The notes beneath the pieces are model-generated. The model was given only the letters and a program-made list of their open reading frames with translations, ran no database searches and had not been told where the DNA came from. 64,000 nucleotides of DNA from Caprella mutica (Eukaryota; Arthropoda; Malacostraca; Amphipoda; Caprellidae), in contig CANNZV010001472.1 in assembly GCA_947561585.1 (NCBI GenBank), forward strand, positions 124,001 through 188,000. Reading direction: 5' to 3'. Below, piece after piece: positions 47,545 to 59,079 of this stretch. Each line of letters begins with the position of its first letter. Within the stretch, counting starts at the first letter, position 1. Both the position numbers and the translations under genes were made by a program.

Positions 47545-48450
47545 TCAAAAAAAAAAATCAGCATCAAACCATGGTTTGTCTCTAGATCTCACAAGGATCT
47601 TCCTAACAGGAACATGGTCAGCAACAATCCGGCGGAAAAAAACATGAAGACTGATTCCCGGGTCATCAGAGCGACGAATATCACCCCACGGAGCCACAGC
47701 AATAGCATCATTCACTGCATTCCAATTAACCTGAGTTTTAAGATAGAGATCTCTCTTAATGTTGATCTCAGGAGAAGATTGCTTCAGGGAGAGAGAGAGA
47801 GAGAGAGAGATGGGAATGATCTGAATTCCCCACTGGAGAACAAACTCTTGCTGTAACTAGATCAGGAACATCAGTCATCACCAAGTCTAGAGTACCTCCC
47901 CTCTGGTGAGTAGGTTCGTGGATAAGTTGAGTAAAATTCATTACAGATACAAAATCGTATGCCGCTCTACCATGAACATCAGTAGTCCGTGAACCAAGCT
48001 AATCAGCATGATGACAATTAAAGTCCCCAGCCATGATAATTGAAGCCCTGATATCAGACTGCTGAATCAGTGCAACCGAGTTAGTGAGACAATCATAGAT
48101 ATGATCATCTGAAGATGGGCTACGGTAAATGCCAAATATGTAAAAATTCCTAAACTCACCACAAACCTTCAAAACAATAAACTCACAACATCTGCATTCA
48201 TATCGCTTTCCTCTAGTACATACTAAACCCTTGTGAGAGTATGCAGCTAAGCCTAAGACACCAGTACGAGGTTTACGCAGCTCCAGAATAGGGCTCTCAA
48301 AATACGGCATAGCTAGTTCAGAAACATGACGTCTATCTGACACTAAAGTCTCAGAACACAGAACAATGTCATATGAAGTAGATGTTACAGCGAGATCACC
48401 CAAATTACCATACAGTCCCCTAACATTCGCGCATAGGATACGCAACTCTC
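47545..48450 (-). pseudogene. LINE (non-LTR retrotransposon) endonuclease-domain relic
   Basis: From 48445 downwards the frame has the APE-type endonuclease order: MRILCANVRGL (first codon TTG here), DIVLCSETLVS, FGIYRSPSSDD and AGDFNCHH. TAG at 48001-47999 stands where the family has TGG (Trp before LGSR). The homology continues with DVHGRAAYDFV, HEPTHQRGGTLDLVMTDV and SDHSH, the last catalytic block. A (TC)n tract at 47791-47810 then shifts the frame, and recognisable sequence goes on to KPWFDAD at about 47560. Both ends are truncated, and the reverse transcriptase is absent. Confidence 0.85.
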
Positions 48451-48540
48451 ACCGATTTATTGAATGGAATACTATGTAATACAATACTGCATATTTCTCT
48501 CTGTCTATAATATTTGTGCATACCCTGTGCATACAGTAAA
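48451..48540. other. Spacer next to LINE relic
   Basis: No supported feature. The minus frame 48449-48733 is derived from the repeat that follows. Confidence 0.4.
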
Positions 48541-48544
48541 GGTT

Positions 48545-48680
48545 AGCGTGATCAGAAAATTCGTCGCCGGCAAAATTTGTAGCTGACAATTTGTCGCGGA
48601 CAATTCTTCGTTGACAAATCATCGCGGACAGTTTGTCGCGGACAACTCGTCGCAGACAATTTTCCACGACCAATAGTCTG
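48545..48680. repeat. Degenerate 15-bp repeat (GACAATTTGTCGCGG)
   Basis: About eight units such as GACAATTTGTCGCGG, GACAGTTTGTCGCGG and GACAACTCGTCGCAG. It is CpG-rich against an AT-rich background and similar in style to the foldback arms at 32188-33176, with no inverted partner seen. Confidence 0.8.
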
Positions 48681-48733
48681 TGGGTTTGACGTCTGAAAGA
48701 CATATGACTTTTGCCCCACGTCTGAAATTCCAC

Positions 48734-49610
48734 TGTAATGAGGGAAATAATCTATGTGTCTTTTTTGAAGAAAATATTTTAAAAAAAATTATCGTAGAGT
48801 ATTTGTAAATATATATTTCATGAATTTTTGAAAAAAAATTATTATTATGATTATATGAAAATATAATATTTTTTTAATAATAAATTAAAATATCATTATT
48901 TTATAAATAATTTGTGTGTCAATAATCAGAATAATTACCTATGAAACACACCAAATAAAACTCACCAAACTTAAACACCCAGGCATCTCAAACATTTTGA
49001 CACATTTAACATCACTAACGAATGCAATTATCACAAGCGACATAAACGCATACTCATATAGAGACGATAACAGAGGAACCATAACACATTGAGCAGTAAC
49101 ACATCAACACGAGTGCCAAACAACACAAACCAACCCTACATTCACTCAGTTCTGATCGTCTACCCACTATCACTACAGACAATGCAAAACAAACTGTAGA
49201 GTACACCAAAAAAGAAAACAAAGCAATCTAGACACAACTCACACAAGAAATTGAAAACACTCTGCATGACAGAGAGACATCTACAATCATACAAAAAAAA
49301 AACATACCCAAAGATAAAATAAACAACAAACACAAACTACTATAAGATGTCATAGACGACATACCACATAGAAACAACACACGGACAAAAAATCCCACTG
49401 ATCACTCACTAAAACAGGAGTTCTGCATGAATAATAACAATATGAAATTGAATTTGTGGGGTTCACAGGAGATAGAAGGAAACTACCGAAGAATTTAAAA
49501 TACATTTGAAACCATTTTCATGAAAATTTAGTACTATCAAGAATCATATTTCTTTAGCCCAAACTGATACTAGCAAAGGCAATATAGACTAACAATGACG
49601 TTCTGAACTA
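48734..49610. other. AT-rich, then CA-rich spacer
   Basis: Positions 48775-48915 are nearly pure A/T. Positions 48950-49440 are rich in ACACA words without a fixed period. No gene is supported. Confidence 0.5.
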
Positions 49611-49614
49611 AGTT

Positions 49615-49862
49615 GTTCAGTACGCTACCAAATTATAGCGAATCGCTACCAAGTCATGGTGAATCGCTACAAAGTCATATAGAACCATTACCAATTTATA
49701 ACGAAAATCTATCAAATTATAGCTAAGCGCTACCAAATTATTGCGAATCGCTGCCAGAATATTTACGAATCTTTATCTAATTCGAGTGAATCGTGAGCAA
49801 ATTAAAGCGAATAGCAGCCAGATCAAAGCAAATCGTTAGAAAATTATAGCGAACTGTACCGC
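49615..49862. repeat. Degenerate 20-21-bp repeat (CTACCAAATTATAGCGAATCG)
   Basis: About eleven irregular units built from AGCGAATCGCTACCAA(A/G)T and ATTATAGCGAA words. GCGAATCGCT-type words give local dyad symmetry. Confidence 0.7.
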
Positions 49863-49989
49863 AACTGTTTCACAAATACAGAAGCAACAACAAACACAAA
49901 ACAACACAATTCAATTCAAAGACACAACGGCCAAAAATAACAAATAATATGGAGACCAATACAACCAGTAATTGAAGAGTAACTTTGAT

Positions 49990-50260
49990 TAGTGATCTAC
50001 GCAAGAGTTGTATAGTGCTCTACGCGCGTAGATCCCTCAATAATTATGCAGAATAACACCAAATGTAAAGTGCTCTACGCGTGTAGCTTACTATAAAAAC
50101 GGCAAATTGTGACACGTAAAGTGATCTACGCGCGTAGATCACAGGCGTTGCAAGTGAGTGAAGTGAAGAGTGATCTACGTGCGCCAGTGTTATGCGTAGA
50201 TCATTATTCACTGTATGTGCTACACCGTGTGAAGAGTGCTCTACGCAAGTTATGTTACGC
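49990..50260. promoter_or_regulatory. Cluster of seven GTG(A/C)TCTACG sites
   Basis: GTG(A/C)TCTACG occurs at 49992, 50015, 50070, 50121, 50170 and 50236 on plus. A site on minus (TGATCTACGC) lies at 50203-50194. The copy at 50121-50142 is a perfect 22-bp palindrome, made of GTGATCTACGC joined to its own complement. The one at 50015 carries a near-complete opposite half site and that at 50070 a partial one. The sequence between sites is not repeated, so this is not a simple tandem array. It could be a group of binding sites or a decayed repeat. No adjacent gene was identified. Confidence 0.5.
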
Positions 50261-50289
50261 GGTCTCTGATCGGTTGAAATTCATTTTCT

Positions 50290-50679
50290 AAAAATATTGC
50301 TCATTTATTGAAAACTATTTCAATGGTGGACTGTGATAGAGGTAACTATAAAAAAAAATCAACTTTTTATTGAGGTTATAAATGTAATAGTTATTGTCAA
50401 AATAAATATAAAGTTTATAATGAAAATTTTATGTACGGAGAATTATCATTTTTCTTTCAATTATTATTATATTTACAAATATTTAGTGATAACATGCTTC
50501 ATAAATATTTATTATTGAAATTAATAACTAGACACCTTGTCAGCTTCTACAATATTAATCTCACAGGAGAATATTTGGAGGGTTGAGAGGTAACTGTGCT
50601 TCTAAACAGTATTGTCCATACGATGAAAGATAAAGTCGGGAAAGAACGAACCAAACTATACCTTTTACAGGTCTAGTTG
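50290..50679. other. AT-rich spacer
   Basis: The frames at 50109-50291 and 50333-50518 are not supported as genes. Nothing else was seen. Confidence 0.45.
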
Positions 50680-50825
50680 ATCCAAATGAAATAATATTTG
50701 ATCCAAGAGAATATCAATTTTATCAAAGTGAATTTGACTTTGCACCATGTGAAATTGAATTTGATTTTTATGCAATTGAATTTGATCCATGAGAAATAAT
50801 ACTTGATCCAAGTGAAATTATTGAA
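50680..50825. repeat. Degenerate 21-bp repeat (TTTGATCCAAGTGAAATAATA)
   Basis: Seven loose units with TTGATCCAAGTGAAAT / TTTGATCCATGAGAAAT wording. Confidence 0.6.
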
Positions 50826-50989
50826 TATTTTATCATTCCGATACCTCACATTTTGTGTCTTTGTCTGTTGGTTGGTTGCAAGAAAAATGTCACGCTTTTA
50901 ACATTTAATATATAAAAAAAATATTTGTATAACTTATGTGAGATTATGATCGGCACATCATAATTTCTCATAGACTCCTTAACATTTCA
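50826..50989. other. Short spacer
   Basis: AT-rich, no feature. Confidence 0.5.
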
Positions 50990-52640
50990 TTGTTTATCAT
51001 AATCTTTGATTGCCCACCATAATCTTTCATTGCCCACCAAAATCTTTCATTGCCCTCAATAATCTTTCATTGCCCACAATAATCTTTCATTGCCCACAAT
51101 AATCTTTCAATGCCCACCATAATCATTCATTGCCTACTATAATCTTTCATTGCCAACCATAATCTTTCATTGCCCACAATAATCTTTCATTGCCCACAAT
51201 AATCTTTCATTGTCCACAATAATCTTTCATTGCCAACAATAGTCTTTCATTGCCCACAATAATCTTTTATTGCCCACAATAATCTTTCATTGCCCACCAT
51301 AATCATTCATTGCCCACTATAATCTTTCATTGCCAACCATAATCTTTCATTGCCCACCATAATCTTTCTTTGCCCTCAATAATCTTTCATTGCCAACCAT
51401 AATATTTCATTGCCCACAATAATCCTTCATTTCCCACTATAATCTTTCATTGCCCACCATAATCTTTCTTTGCCCTCAATAATCTTTCATTGCCAACCAT
51501 AATCTTTCATTGCCCACCATAATCTTTCATTATCCAACAAAATCCTTCATTTCCCACTATAATCTTTCATTACCCACAATAATCCTTCATTTCCCACTAT
51601 AATCTTTCATTGCCCACCATAATCTTTCTTTGCCCTCAATAATCTTTCATTGCCAACCATAATATTTCATTGACAACCATAATCTTTCATTATCCAACAT
51701 AATCTTTCATTTCCCACTATAATCTTTCATTGCCCACCATAATCTCTCTTTGCCCTCAATAATCTTTCATTGCCAACCATAATATTTCATTGACAACCAT
51801 AATCTTTCATTATCCAACATAATTCTTCATTTCCCACTATAATCTTTCATTGCCCACCATAATCCTTCGTTTCCCACTATAATCTTTCATTACCTGCTAT
51901 AATCTATCATTGCTCACCATAATCTTCCATTGCCCACCATAATCTTTCATTGCCCACCATGATCTTTCATTGCTCACCATAATCTTCCATTGTCCACCAT
52001 GATCTTTCATTGTCCACCATAATCTTTCAGTACCCACCATAATCTTTCAGTACCCACCATAATCTTTCATTGCCCACCATAATCTTTCATTGCCCACCAT
52101 AATCTTTCTTTGCCCTCAATAATCTTTCATTGCCAACCATAATATTTCATTGACAACCATAATCTTTCATTATCCACCATAATCCTTCATTTCCCACTAT
52201 AATCTTTTATTGCCCACCATAATCCTTCATTTCGCACTATAATCTTTCATTACCCGCTATAATCTTTCATTGCTCACCATAATCTTCCATTGCCCACCAT
52301 AATCTTTCATTGCCCACCATGATCTTTCATTGCTCACCATAATCTTCCATTGCCCACCATGATCTTTCATTGTCCACCATAATCTTTCAGTACCCACCAT
52401 GATCTTTCATTGCTCACCATAATCTTCCATAACCCACCATAATCTTACATTGCCCACCATAATCCTTCATTGCCCACCATAATCCTTCATTGCCCACCAT
52501 AATCTTTTTTTGCCCTCCATAATCTTTTTTTGCCCTCCATAATCTTTCATTGCCCACCACAATCTTTCATTGCCCACCCTAATCTTCTATTCATTGCCCA
52601 TCCAAAAAATGTTTCATTGCCAACCATTATAATCTTTTAT
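50990..52640. repeat. 20-bp satellite array with 360-bp higher-order repeat
   Basis: About 80 copies of AATCTTTCATTGCCCACCAT. The 20-bp register is kept through nearly the whole array. The variant order at 51721-52080 recurs at 52081-52440, for example TTTGCCCTCAAT at about 51749 and 52109, and GATCTTTCATTGCTCACC at 51961 and 52321. That makes 18 monomers. A 120-bp (6-monomer) repetition appears at 51601 and 51721. The right end (52570-52740) decays gradually. Confidence 0.96.
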
Positions 52641-52812
52641 GGCCAACCAAAAATACTATATTATTGCCCACCATAATAATATATCATTGTCCACTTTAAT
52701 AATCTCCAAAATCCACCATTTTAATTGGCCTATCAATATATTTTATGATCCCCATTATACATAAAATTTATTTACATAAAATTTATTTACCTAAATACAT
52801 ACAAAAAGCTCT

Positions 52813-52857
52813 TTCCTAGTTCACGTCCCTAAATGAAATAGGGACGTGCACTAGGAA
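52813..52857. other. Strong hairpin next to the 20-bp satellite
   Basis: TTCCTAGTTCACGTCCCTA and TAGGGACGTGCACTAGGAA pair over 19 bp with one mismatch around a 7-base loop. CCTAGTTCACGT recurs at about 53138. It may be the remnant of an inverted-repeat element. Confidence 0.75.
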
Positions 52858-53529
52858 GGGGGTATTTCTAAATCAATTTATCTCAAATTTAATTAAATTT
52901 CATCTGATTAAAATATATTGCACAAATAATTATTAATTGACAGAAAAATTAGTATCTTAACTACAAATACAAATAATACCAGAAAGGAATATTTGAATTT
53001 GAAATTCAGCAAATTAAAGAATATAGATTTGGAAAACAAATTGAAATATATATTATATAGTTTAGTACTATATACTCCTGCTTTTTCTTGAAATGGTTAT
53101 CAATATGAGAAAATTATTGATTTATGATTATTTCATCCTAGTTCACGTGGAATTACGGTCAGTTGGAATGTTATTCCACAACGTGGATAAAAGTCTATGG
53201 GAGAATGTAACCACATTTAAAAATGTATTTTGTTTTAAATTATGTTATCATTATTTTTGAGAATGCGAATTTGATGAAAGGACTATTAAATAATTGTAGA
53301 GTGAAAATTTTTGAACAAAATGAAACGAACCATATGTCTCTATGTCAAATAATGAGAGAGAAATAGGGATTTTAATAAAGTTCGAATTTTGCGGTTTTTT
53401 TACGGGGGGGGGGGGGGAAGTTAAATTAGTGAGACACTCCCTTCAAAGACTATATTTTTACATTAAAAAGAAAGAGAAAACAAATGAGTTTAATTCCAAA
53501 CGTTTGGTAGAATGTGTAAATATGATACA
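52858..53529. other. AT-rich spacer
   Basis: A G tract lies at 53405-53417. The plus frame 53342-53536 overlaps it and is not supported as a gene. Confidence 0.45.
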
Positions 53530-54575
53530 CAGATAGACAGTGGTTGGTTTACTAAACGCAAGTCCACCCCAAGTGACTGTATGAGAACAAACCTATTTAC
53601 AAACATTCAAGCTTTGAATGACCAGAAACTAATGCAATGAATTACATTAGATGTTAACACGAATGTATAGTATACATAAATTTGTAAATAAAATAACAGT
53701 TTATAAAGAAATAGAAGTACACAGTTAAAAACATTATTTTTTCTCTCTGTAATCATTTACCACCAAATTATTTTCCCCAAATCTGTATATCCCAATATAG
53801 TATTATACACTCAAACATCATCTCACCCCCTCCCTCCCCCTCTATCAGTAGTTTTTAGGTACCTATCGAAATGTTTAACAAATTAATGAGCCTAGAACTG
53901 CAAATAAAAGCTATAGTCTATGACTCTATAGTCTATACCATTGTCAAATGGTCTCTGTATTGCTATAACCAAATTATATTCAAATGTTGAACTAACATTT
54001 AATTATTATTGGATATGATTATTCTAGAATCTTAAATAATCATGCATTTTCACAACTATGGTCGTTGTGAAATAATATTATTGAAATATATAAAATCAAA
54101 ATCTAGATAAAAAGATGTATTATTGTGACTGTTATTTGAATGACGATTTGTGATATATTGAGTACATTTTATACTGATGAGTGATGACCATTTTACATAT
54201 GATAGATAGAATTCATGGTTCATACTACCTAGTTTAATTATTCGATTGAAATATTTGTTATTAAATTTAAATAAATATTTTGATATAAGAATATTGATAA
54301 GTTATGTACAATTTAGATAGCTGACTAATTAGGGTAAGTTCCGAGTTATCGAACGGTTACATTTTCGAGCACGTAAAATATGTATTTTAATTATTATTTT
54401 ATACTCATAATAACCTTTTTTACTTGTTCGTAAAACTGGAACCGTTCGATAACTTGGTACTTACTCTATATATAGGTACAATATTTTTGGTTATTTTCCC
54501 TATACGGCTATACTTTAGTAACTTGGTACCTAGTAACAACAGTCTTTTAGTTAAAACTTATGGGATCGGATACCC
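53530..54575 (+). repeat. Large duplicated segment, copy 1 (partner 62190-63070)
   Basis: Shared blocks in the same order and orientation include GATAGACAGTGGTT, CATTCAAGCTTTGAATGACC, TTAATGAGCCTAGAACTGCA and CCCTATACGGCTATAC. Both copies carry the TA-flanked MITE at the matching place. The copies lie about 8.6 kb apart with the 28-bp satellite and the G/C-arm elements between them. Confidence 0.85.
54332..54466. mobile_element. 135-bp TA-flanked MITE, copy 1
   Basis: The left end GGGTAAGTTCCGAGTTATCG and the right end, reversed, GAGTAAGTACCAAGTTATCG are inverted repeats of about 40 bp. TA lies on both sides (54330-54331 and 54467-54468). It has no coding capacity. The related copy is at 62817-62952, and a half copy ends near 59139. 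Confidence 0.85.
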
Positions 54576-54637
54576 ATAGTACTCGGAAAGTGAGGGGTTA
54601 AGGGGGACTGGGGAGGGTAGCACTATGGTTGGTGGCA

Positions 54638-54830
54638 GGGGGTGTAGGTCATAACCCCCTCCCTCCCCCCCCCGGTCAGTGGTCACGAAACCCCATGTTT
54701 TTTAATCCTTATTTACTTATATTATTTAATCCTTCTCGACACTTTGTAGTTCATTACCGATTAAACACAAAATATATGTTTAATCATATGTTTCCCCTGC
54801 CAGGTCATTAAACAATAGTTCATTTAGTGT
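54638..54830 (-). repeat. Partial G/C-arm element, reverse orientation
   Basis: GTGTAGGTCATAACCCCCTC and CCCCCCGGTCAGTGG are followed by TTTTTTAATCCTTATTTAC and later CCCCTGCCAGGTCATTAAAC. These are the terminal arm and part of the core of the elements at 59885-61185. The frame at 54629 is not a gene. Confidence 0.65.
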
Positions 54831-55015
54831 AACAAATAAATAAACTATTTATAAATTATAAGTCATAATAATTTGTGTTATTTACCGCTATAGTGAAAAT
54901 AATTTTTAATAACAGAATATAATGAAGTTTATATTATTTTCGAACATGAAAGGTAAGTAACTAGTGCAACTAACTATAGTGTACCTAAGTAACCAAGGGT
55001 GTAGGTCATAGGGTA

Positions 55016-56590
55016 TGGTCTCTCAGTTATCTCTATCTAGGTAGCTTCTCTCAGTTATCTCTATCTAGGTAGCTTCTCTCAGTTATACCTGCTTAGGTAG
55101 TTACTCTCAGTTATTTCTATCTAGGTAGCTACTCTAAGTTATCTCTATCTAGGTAACTTCTATCAGTTATCTCTATCTAGGTAGCTTCTCTCAGTTATCT
55201 CTATCTAGGTAGCTTCTCTCAGTTATCTCTATCTAGGTAGCTTCTCTCAGTTATCTCTATCTAGGTAGCTTCTCTCAGTTATCTCTATCTAGGTAGCTTC
55301 TCTCAGTTATCTCTATCTAGGTAGCTTCTCTCAGTTATACCTGCTTAGGTAGTTTCTCTCAGTTATTTCTATCTAGGTAGCTACTCTCAGTTATCTCTAT
55401 CTAGGTAACTTCTCTCAGTTATTTCTATCTAGGTAGCTTCTCTCAGTTATACCTGCTTAGGTAGTTTCTCTCAGTTATTTCTATCTAGGTAGCTGCTCTC
55501 AGTTATCTCTATCTAGGTAACTTCTCTCAGTTATTTCTATCTAGGTAGCTTCTCTCAGTTATCTCTATCTAGGTAGCTTCTCTCAGTTATCTCTATCTAG
55601 GTAGCTTCTCTCAGTTATCTCTATCTAGGTAGCTTCTCTCAGTTATCTCTATCTAGGTAGCTTCTCTGAGTTATCTCTATCTAGGTAGCTTCTCTCAGTT
55701 ATCTCTATCTAGGTAGCTTCTCTCAGTTATACCTGCTTAGGTAGTTTCTCTCAGTTATTTCTATCTAGGTAGCTACTCTCAGTTATCTCTATCTAGGTAA
55801 CTTCTCTCAGTTATTTATATCTAGGTAGCTACTCTAAGTTATCTCTATCTATGTAGCTTCTCTCAGTTATACCTGATTAGGTAGTTACTCTCAGTTATTT
55901 CTATCTAGGTAGCTTCTCTCAGTTATCTCTATCTAGGTAGCTTCTCTCAGTTATCTCTATCTAGGTAGCTTCTCTCAGTTACCTCTATCTAGGTAGCTTC
56001 TCTCAGTTATACCTGCTTAGGTAGTTACTCTCAGTTATTTCTATCTAGGTAGCTACTCTCAGTTATCTCTATCTAGGTAGCTTCTCTCAGTTATACCTGC
56101 TTAGGTAGTTACTCTCAGTTATCTCTATCTAGGTAGCTTCTCTCAGTTATCTCTATCTAGGTAGCTTCTCTCAGTTATACCTGCTTAGGTAGTTACTCTC
56201 AGTTATCTCTATCTAGGTAGCTACTCTCAGTTATCTCTATCTAGGTAGCTACTCTCAGTTATCTCTATCTAGGTAGCTTCTCTCAGTTATACCTGCTTAG
56301 GTAGTTACTCTCAGTTATCTCTATCTAGGTAGCTACTCTCAGTTATTTCTATCTAGGTAGCTACTCTCAGTTATCTCTATCTAGGTAGCTTCTCTCAGTT
56401 ATACCTGCTTAGGTAGTTACTCTCAGTTATCTCTATCTAGGTAGCTTCTCTCAGTTATACCTGCTTAGGTAGTTACTCTCAGTTATCTCTATCTAGGTAG
56501 CTACTCTAAGTTATCTCTATCTAGGTAGCTACTCTCAGTTATACCTGCTTATGTAGTTACTCTCAGTTATTTCTATCTAGGTAGCTCTTC
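55016..56590. repeat. 28-bp satellite array
   Basis: About 56 copies of AGTTATCTCTATCTAGGTAG followed by CTTCTCTC. A variant monomer with ACCTGCTTAGG occurs at 55087, 55339, 55451, 55731, 55871 (as ACCTGATTAGG), 56011, 56095, 56179, 56291, 56403, 56459 and 56543. All intervals are multiples of 28 bp. There is no single fixed higher-order period, but spacing tightens to 2-5 monomers towards the right. Confidence 0.96.
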
Positions 56591-56599
56591 ATTTTTTTA

Positions 56600-56690
56600 A
56601 CTAGGTAAATAAAGATTAAAAAACAAGGGGGGAGAGGGGTGACCGGGAGGACTTATGTCCCAGGGAGGCTCATGACCGCGTCCAGGTAAC
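56600..56690 (+). repeat. G-rich arm fragment of G/C-arm element
   Basis: CTAGGTAAATAAAGATTAAA is followed by AAGGGGGGAG, GTGACCGGGAGGACTTATGT and GAGGCTCATGACCG. It matches the right arm of the elements at 59885-60240 and 60690-61185. Confidence 0.65.
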
Positions 56691-57609
56691 CGACTAGTGT
56701 ATCTAGATGACTAACTAATGTATCTGGGTACCTAACTTGTGTATCTAGGTACCTAACTAGTGTAACTAGGTACCTTGGGTGTGTGTGTGTGGGGGGGGGG
56801 GTGCTTATGTCCTACAATCATTCGTTAGGTGATACTAATTCGAATAGTTTTTTCATCAAAATAATGGAAGAAATACATATTACAACATGCCTAATTAACT
56901 ATGAAGCCCATTACAATATATCATCCGAATCTATTAATGTAATAAATTATAAGCATGTAATAGTTTTACTGTATGCTGGATGAGTAGGTATATCTATCAA
57001 TAATGTAGTCTTTAAAATTCCATTACCTAAAATATTTTATGTATTTCAATATGTTTATATAGGCATATTCATATAGTAATTTTACAATCATTATCTCATT
57101 GTTAATAAAATCTAACTATTTTATGTTTTAATTAAAATGTAACCATACATTCGTCTTCTTAATTTCAAGAATGACGTCCTAATCTGGTAATGAAAGTTAA
57201 AAGGGGTGTCGTTAATTTTTCAAGGGCGATATTTCATTCACTCAAGCCAACCAAATGAACTGTTTGTACAAACTCACATACATCTACATATTTAAGCATG
57301 CTCATTGGTCAACCTCAGACTCAAAGGAACTAGAGGACCAAAATTAATTTTTTTTTTTCACCAATATTTTTTTTTTTCACAGTCGTTTATAAATATCAGT
57401 CTAAAAATAAATATAAGCACAGAGTTAAATGGATAATTCATTTTTCTCAGTGTAATCATTTACTCCACTCCTTTTCTATTTGTGAAATAGTATGTGTATA
57501 TATGCAACATCACCTCTGCCTTAAAATTGATTTTTTTCTTTCATTTTTTATTTTTCTATTTCTTCTAGTTATTAGTATGATGCAATCCCTAATTCGATTA
57601 AATTGTTTA
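56691..57609. other. Spacer with simple repeats
   Basis: CTAGGTACCTAACTAGTGTA-like words (56690-56780) belong to the family at 30100 and 61600. A (GT)n/G tract lies at 56779-56801. The plus frame 56783-56983 is not supported. The remainder is AT-rich. Confidence 0.5.
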
Positions 57610-57700
57610 ATGTAGTTTTTGTATCCGCTAGTTTGTTGTACTGCACACTTCATGATTGTTCAATAACCTGACAGGGGGGTTTGTGTATACGAACATTTGC
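57610..57700 (+). repeat. Dispersed 60-bp core
   Basis: TTGTATCCGCTAGTTTGTTG and TGCACACTTCATGATTGTTC are followed by AACCTGACAGGGGGGT. This is a closely matching copy of the core in the G/C-arm elements, without arms. Confidence 0.75.
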
Positions 57701-58170
57701 GACTCACATACATATACCCGATATACATATGTACAGTCACGACCATAATATATGCGCTTTTAGATTCATTGAAAATGCGCGACAATCTCGAGATTGTGCA
57801 AGGCACGTAAAGGGTATGAAGCAGGACCAACAGTGATGTTGGTCAAATATCAACATCAAATACGATAGTTAAAGCTTTACATTATAACTTAGCAGTATAT
57901 TATTGATAATTTCCGGGCGACGATCGCTGATTGAAGATCGCTGCATGCAAAACGTACCTTTAAGGCCATCGGCTAGAGCTGCTGCGTCTAATAGTAATTT
58001 TTACAGCTCCCTTTTATTTGTGGACGGTAAATAAATGAAGCGTTAATAACAGACAAAGTTTGCTGTGAATTGAGGTATCTTTGGTATTGCATTAATTTTC
58101 AATATAAATTAATTAATTAATATTAATATATTAATTAATTAATAATTTAAGTAATTAAGTGAAACTGACG
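57701..58170. other. AT-rich spacer with an AATT palindrome
   Basis: Positions 58107-58146 are TTAATTAATTAATATTAATATATTAATTAATT-type sequence, nearly perfectly palindromic. No gene is supported. Confidence 0.45.
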
Positions 58171-58177
58171 GTAGTAG

Positions 58178-58244
58178 AGCGGCTACAGTCGATCGTAGCA
58201 TTGGAAAGCATTTCGACGGCTACAACTGTATGGCTGTAGCCGCT
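58178..58244. other. Inverted repeat AGCGGCTACAG / CTGTAGCCGCT
   Basis: A perfect 11-bp inverted repeat separated by 45 bp, with further GCATTGGAA words inside and outside (58198, 58253). The GC content is higher than in the flanks. It looks like one terminus of a DNA element, with no partner terminus identified. Confidence 0.45.
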
Positions 58245-58249
58245 TAAGC

Positions 58250-59035
58250 CGCTGCATTGGAAGTTCAACTGTATAAATAAGTTGTGACGTGTAGAATAGT
58301 GTACACAAGTACCTGACGCACACGTGTAAACTACTGGAAAACATCTTCATGAAATTATGGTTAACTATTTCATATAAGCATTAATATATTAGTCGTTTAT
58401 TGAATGCATTATGGTAATTCTATGAATCCTTAAGATATAAGATCCAAATAACAGATAATAAAGATGCCATGAGTCACGATGTCACTGTGTATGTACACTT
58501 CTAGAAGGGGCGCGAAACCCCCCACCCTCTCCCCCACTCTTGCCTGTGTACGTTCCTATTTAAAGTAATGATTACATAGTAGGAATGGTCGATGGAATAT
58601 ATAATCATATTGATTATTATACTAATATGAATGGATTTAATACTACCAGTTAAAAATTTAGATATTAGATTTTCGTTGATAATTTATTTAAAATCATGGC
58701 GTATGAATAGTGGCGTGATGGGACAACTCTAATTCAATAATTTAATTAATTCAATAAATAGCTCATTACAGGTAGTACCTACTCTATTTTTTCTCCAAAA
58801 TAGCACAATATTGTCTTCATTGGAATAAGTCATAATAATTTCTGAATCACCGAATAAAGTGACAGTTGCAGTTAATAACTTATTTATTTCCTTGATGGCA
58901 TAGGTACCATATTTTTTAATAATCAATTTTCCATAAAGTCCTAGTGAATTAAATTGCATCGTTGCACTCAACTAGGAATGGGGTCATTTTATAATAAAAT
59001 ATATAGTTTTACATTTTGTTTAATATTTTAATTGG
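58250..59035. other. AT-rich spacer
   Basis: The minus frame 58729-58971 (80 codons) is unrecognised. No other feature. Confidence 0.4.
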
Positions 59036-59079
59036 TGGACATTAAACCAATTATAATATCTAGAAAAAATATTAGATTA

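Noticed and set aside
48449..48733. 94-codon minus frame next to the LINE relic
   Set aside because: Its Arg-rich part is a translation of the GACAATTTGTCGCGG repeat.
50990..56590. CRISPR or minisatellite-coded protein
   Set aside because: Pure tandem arrays with stops in every frame and no spacers.
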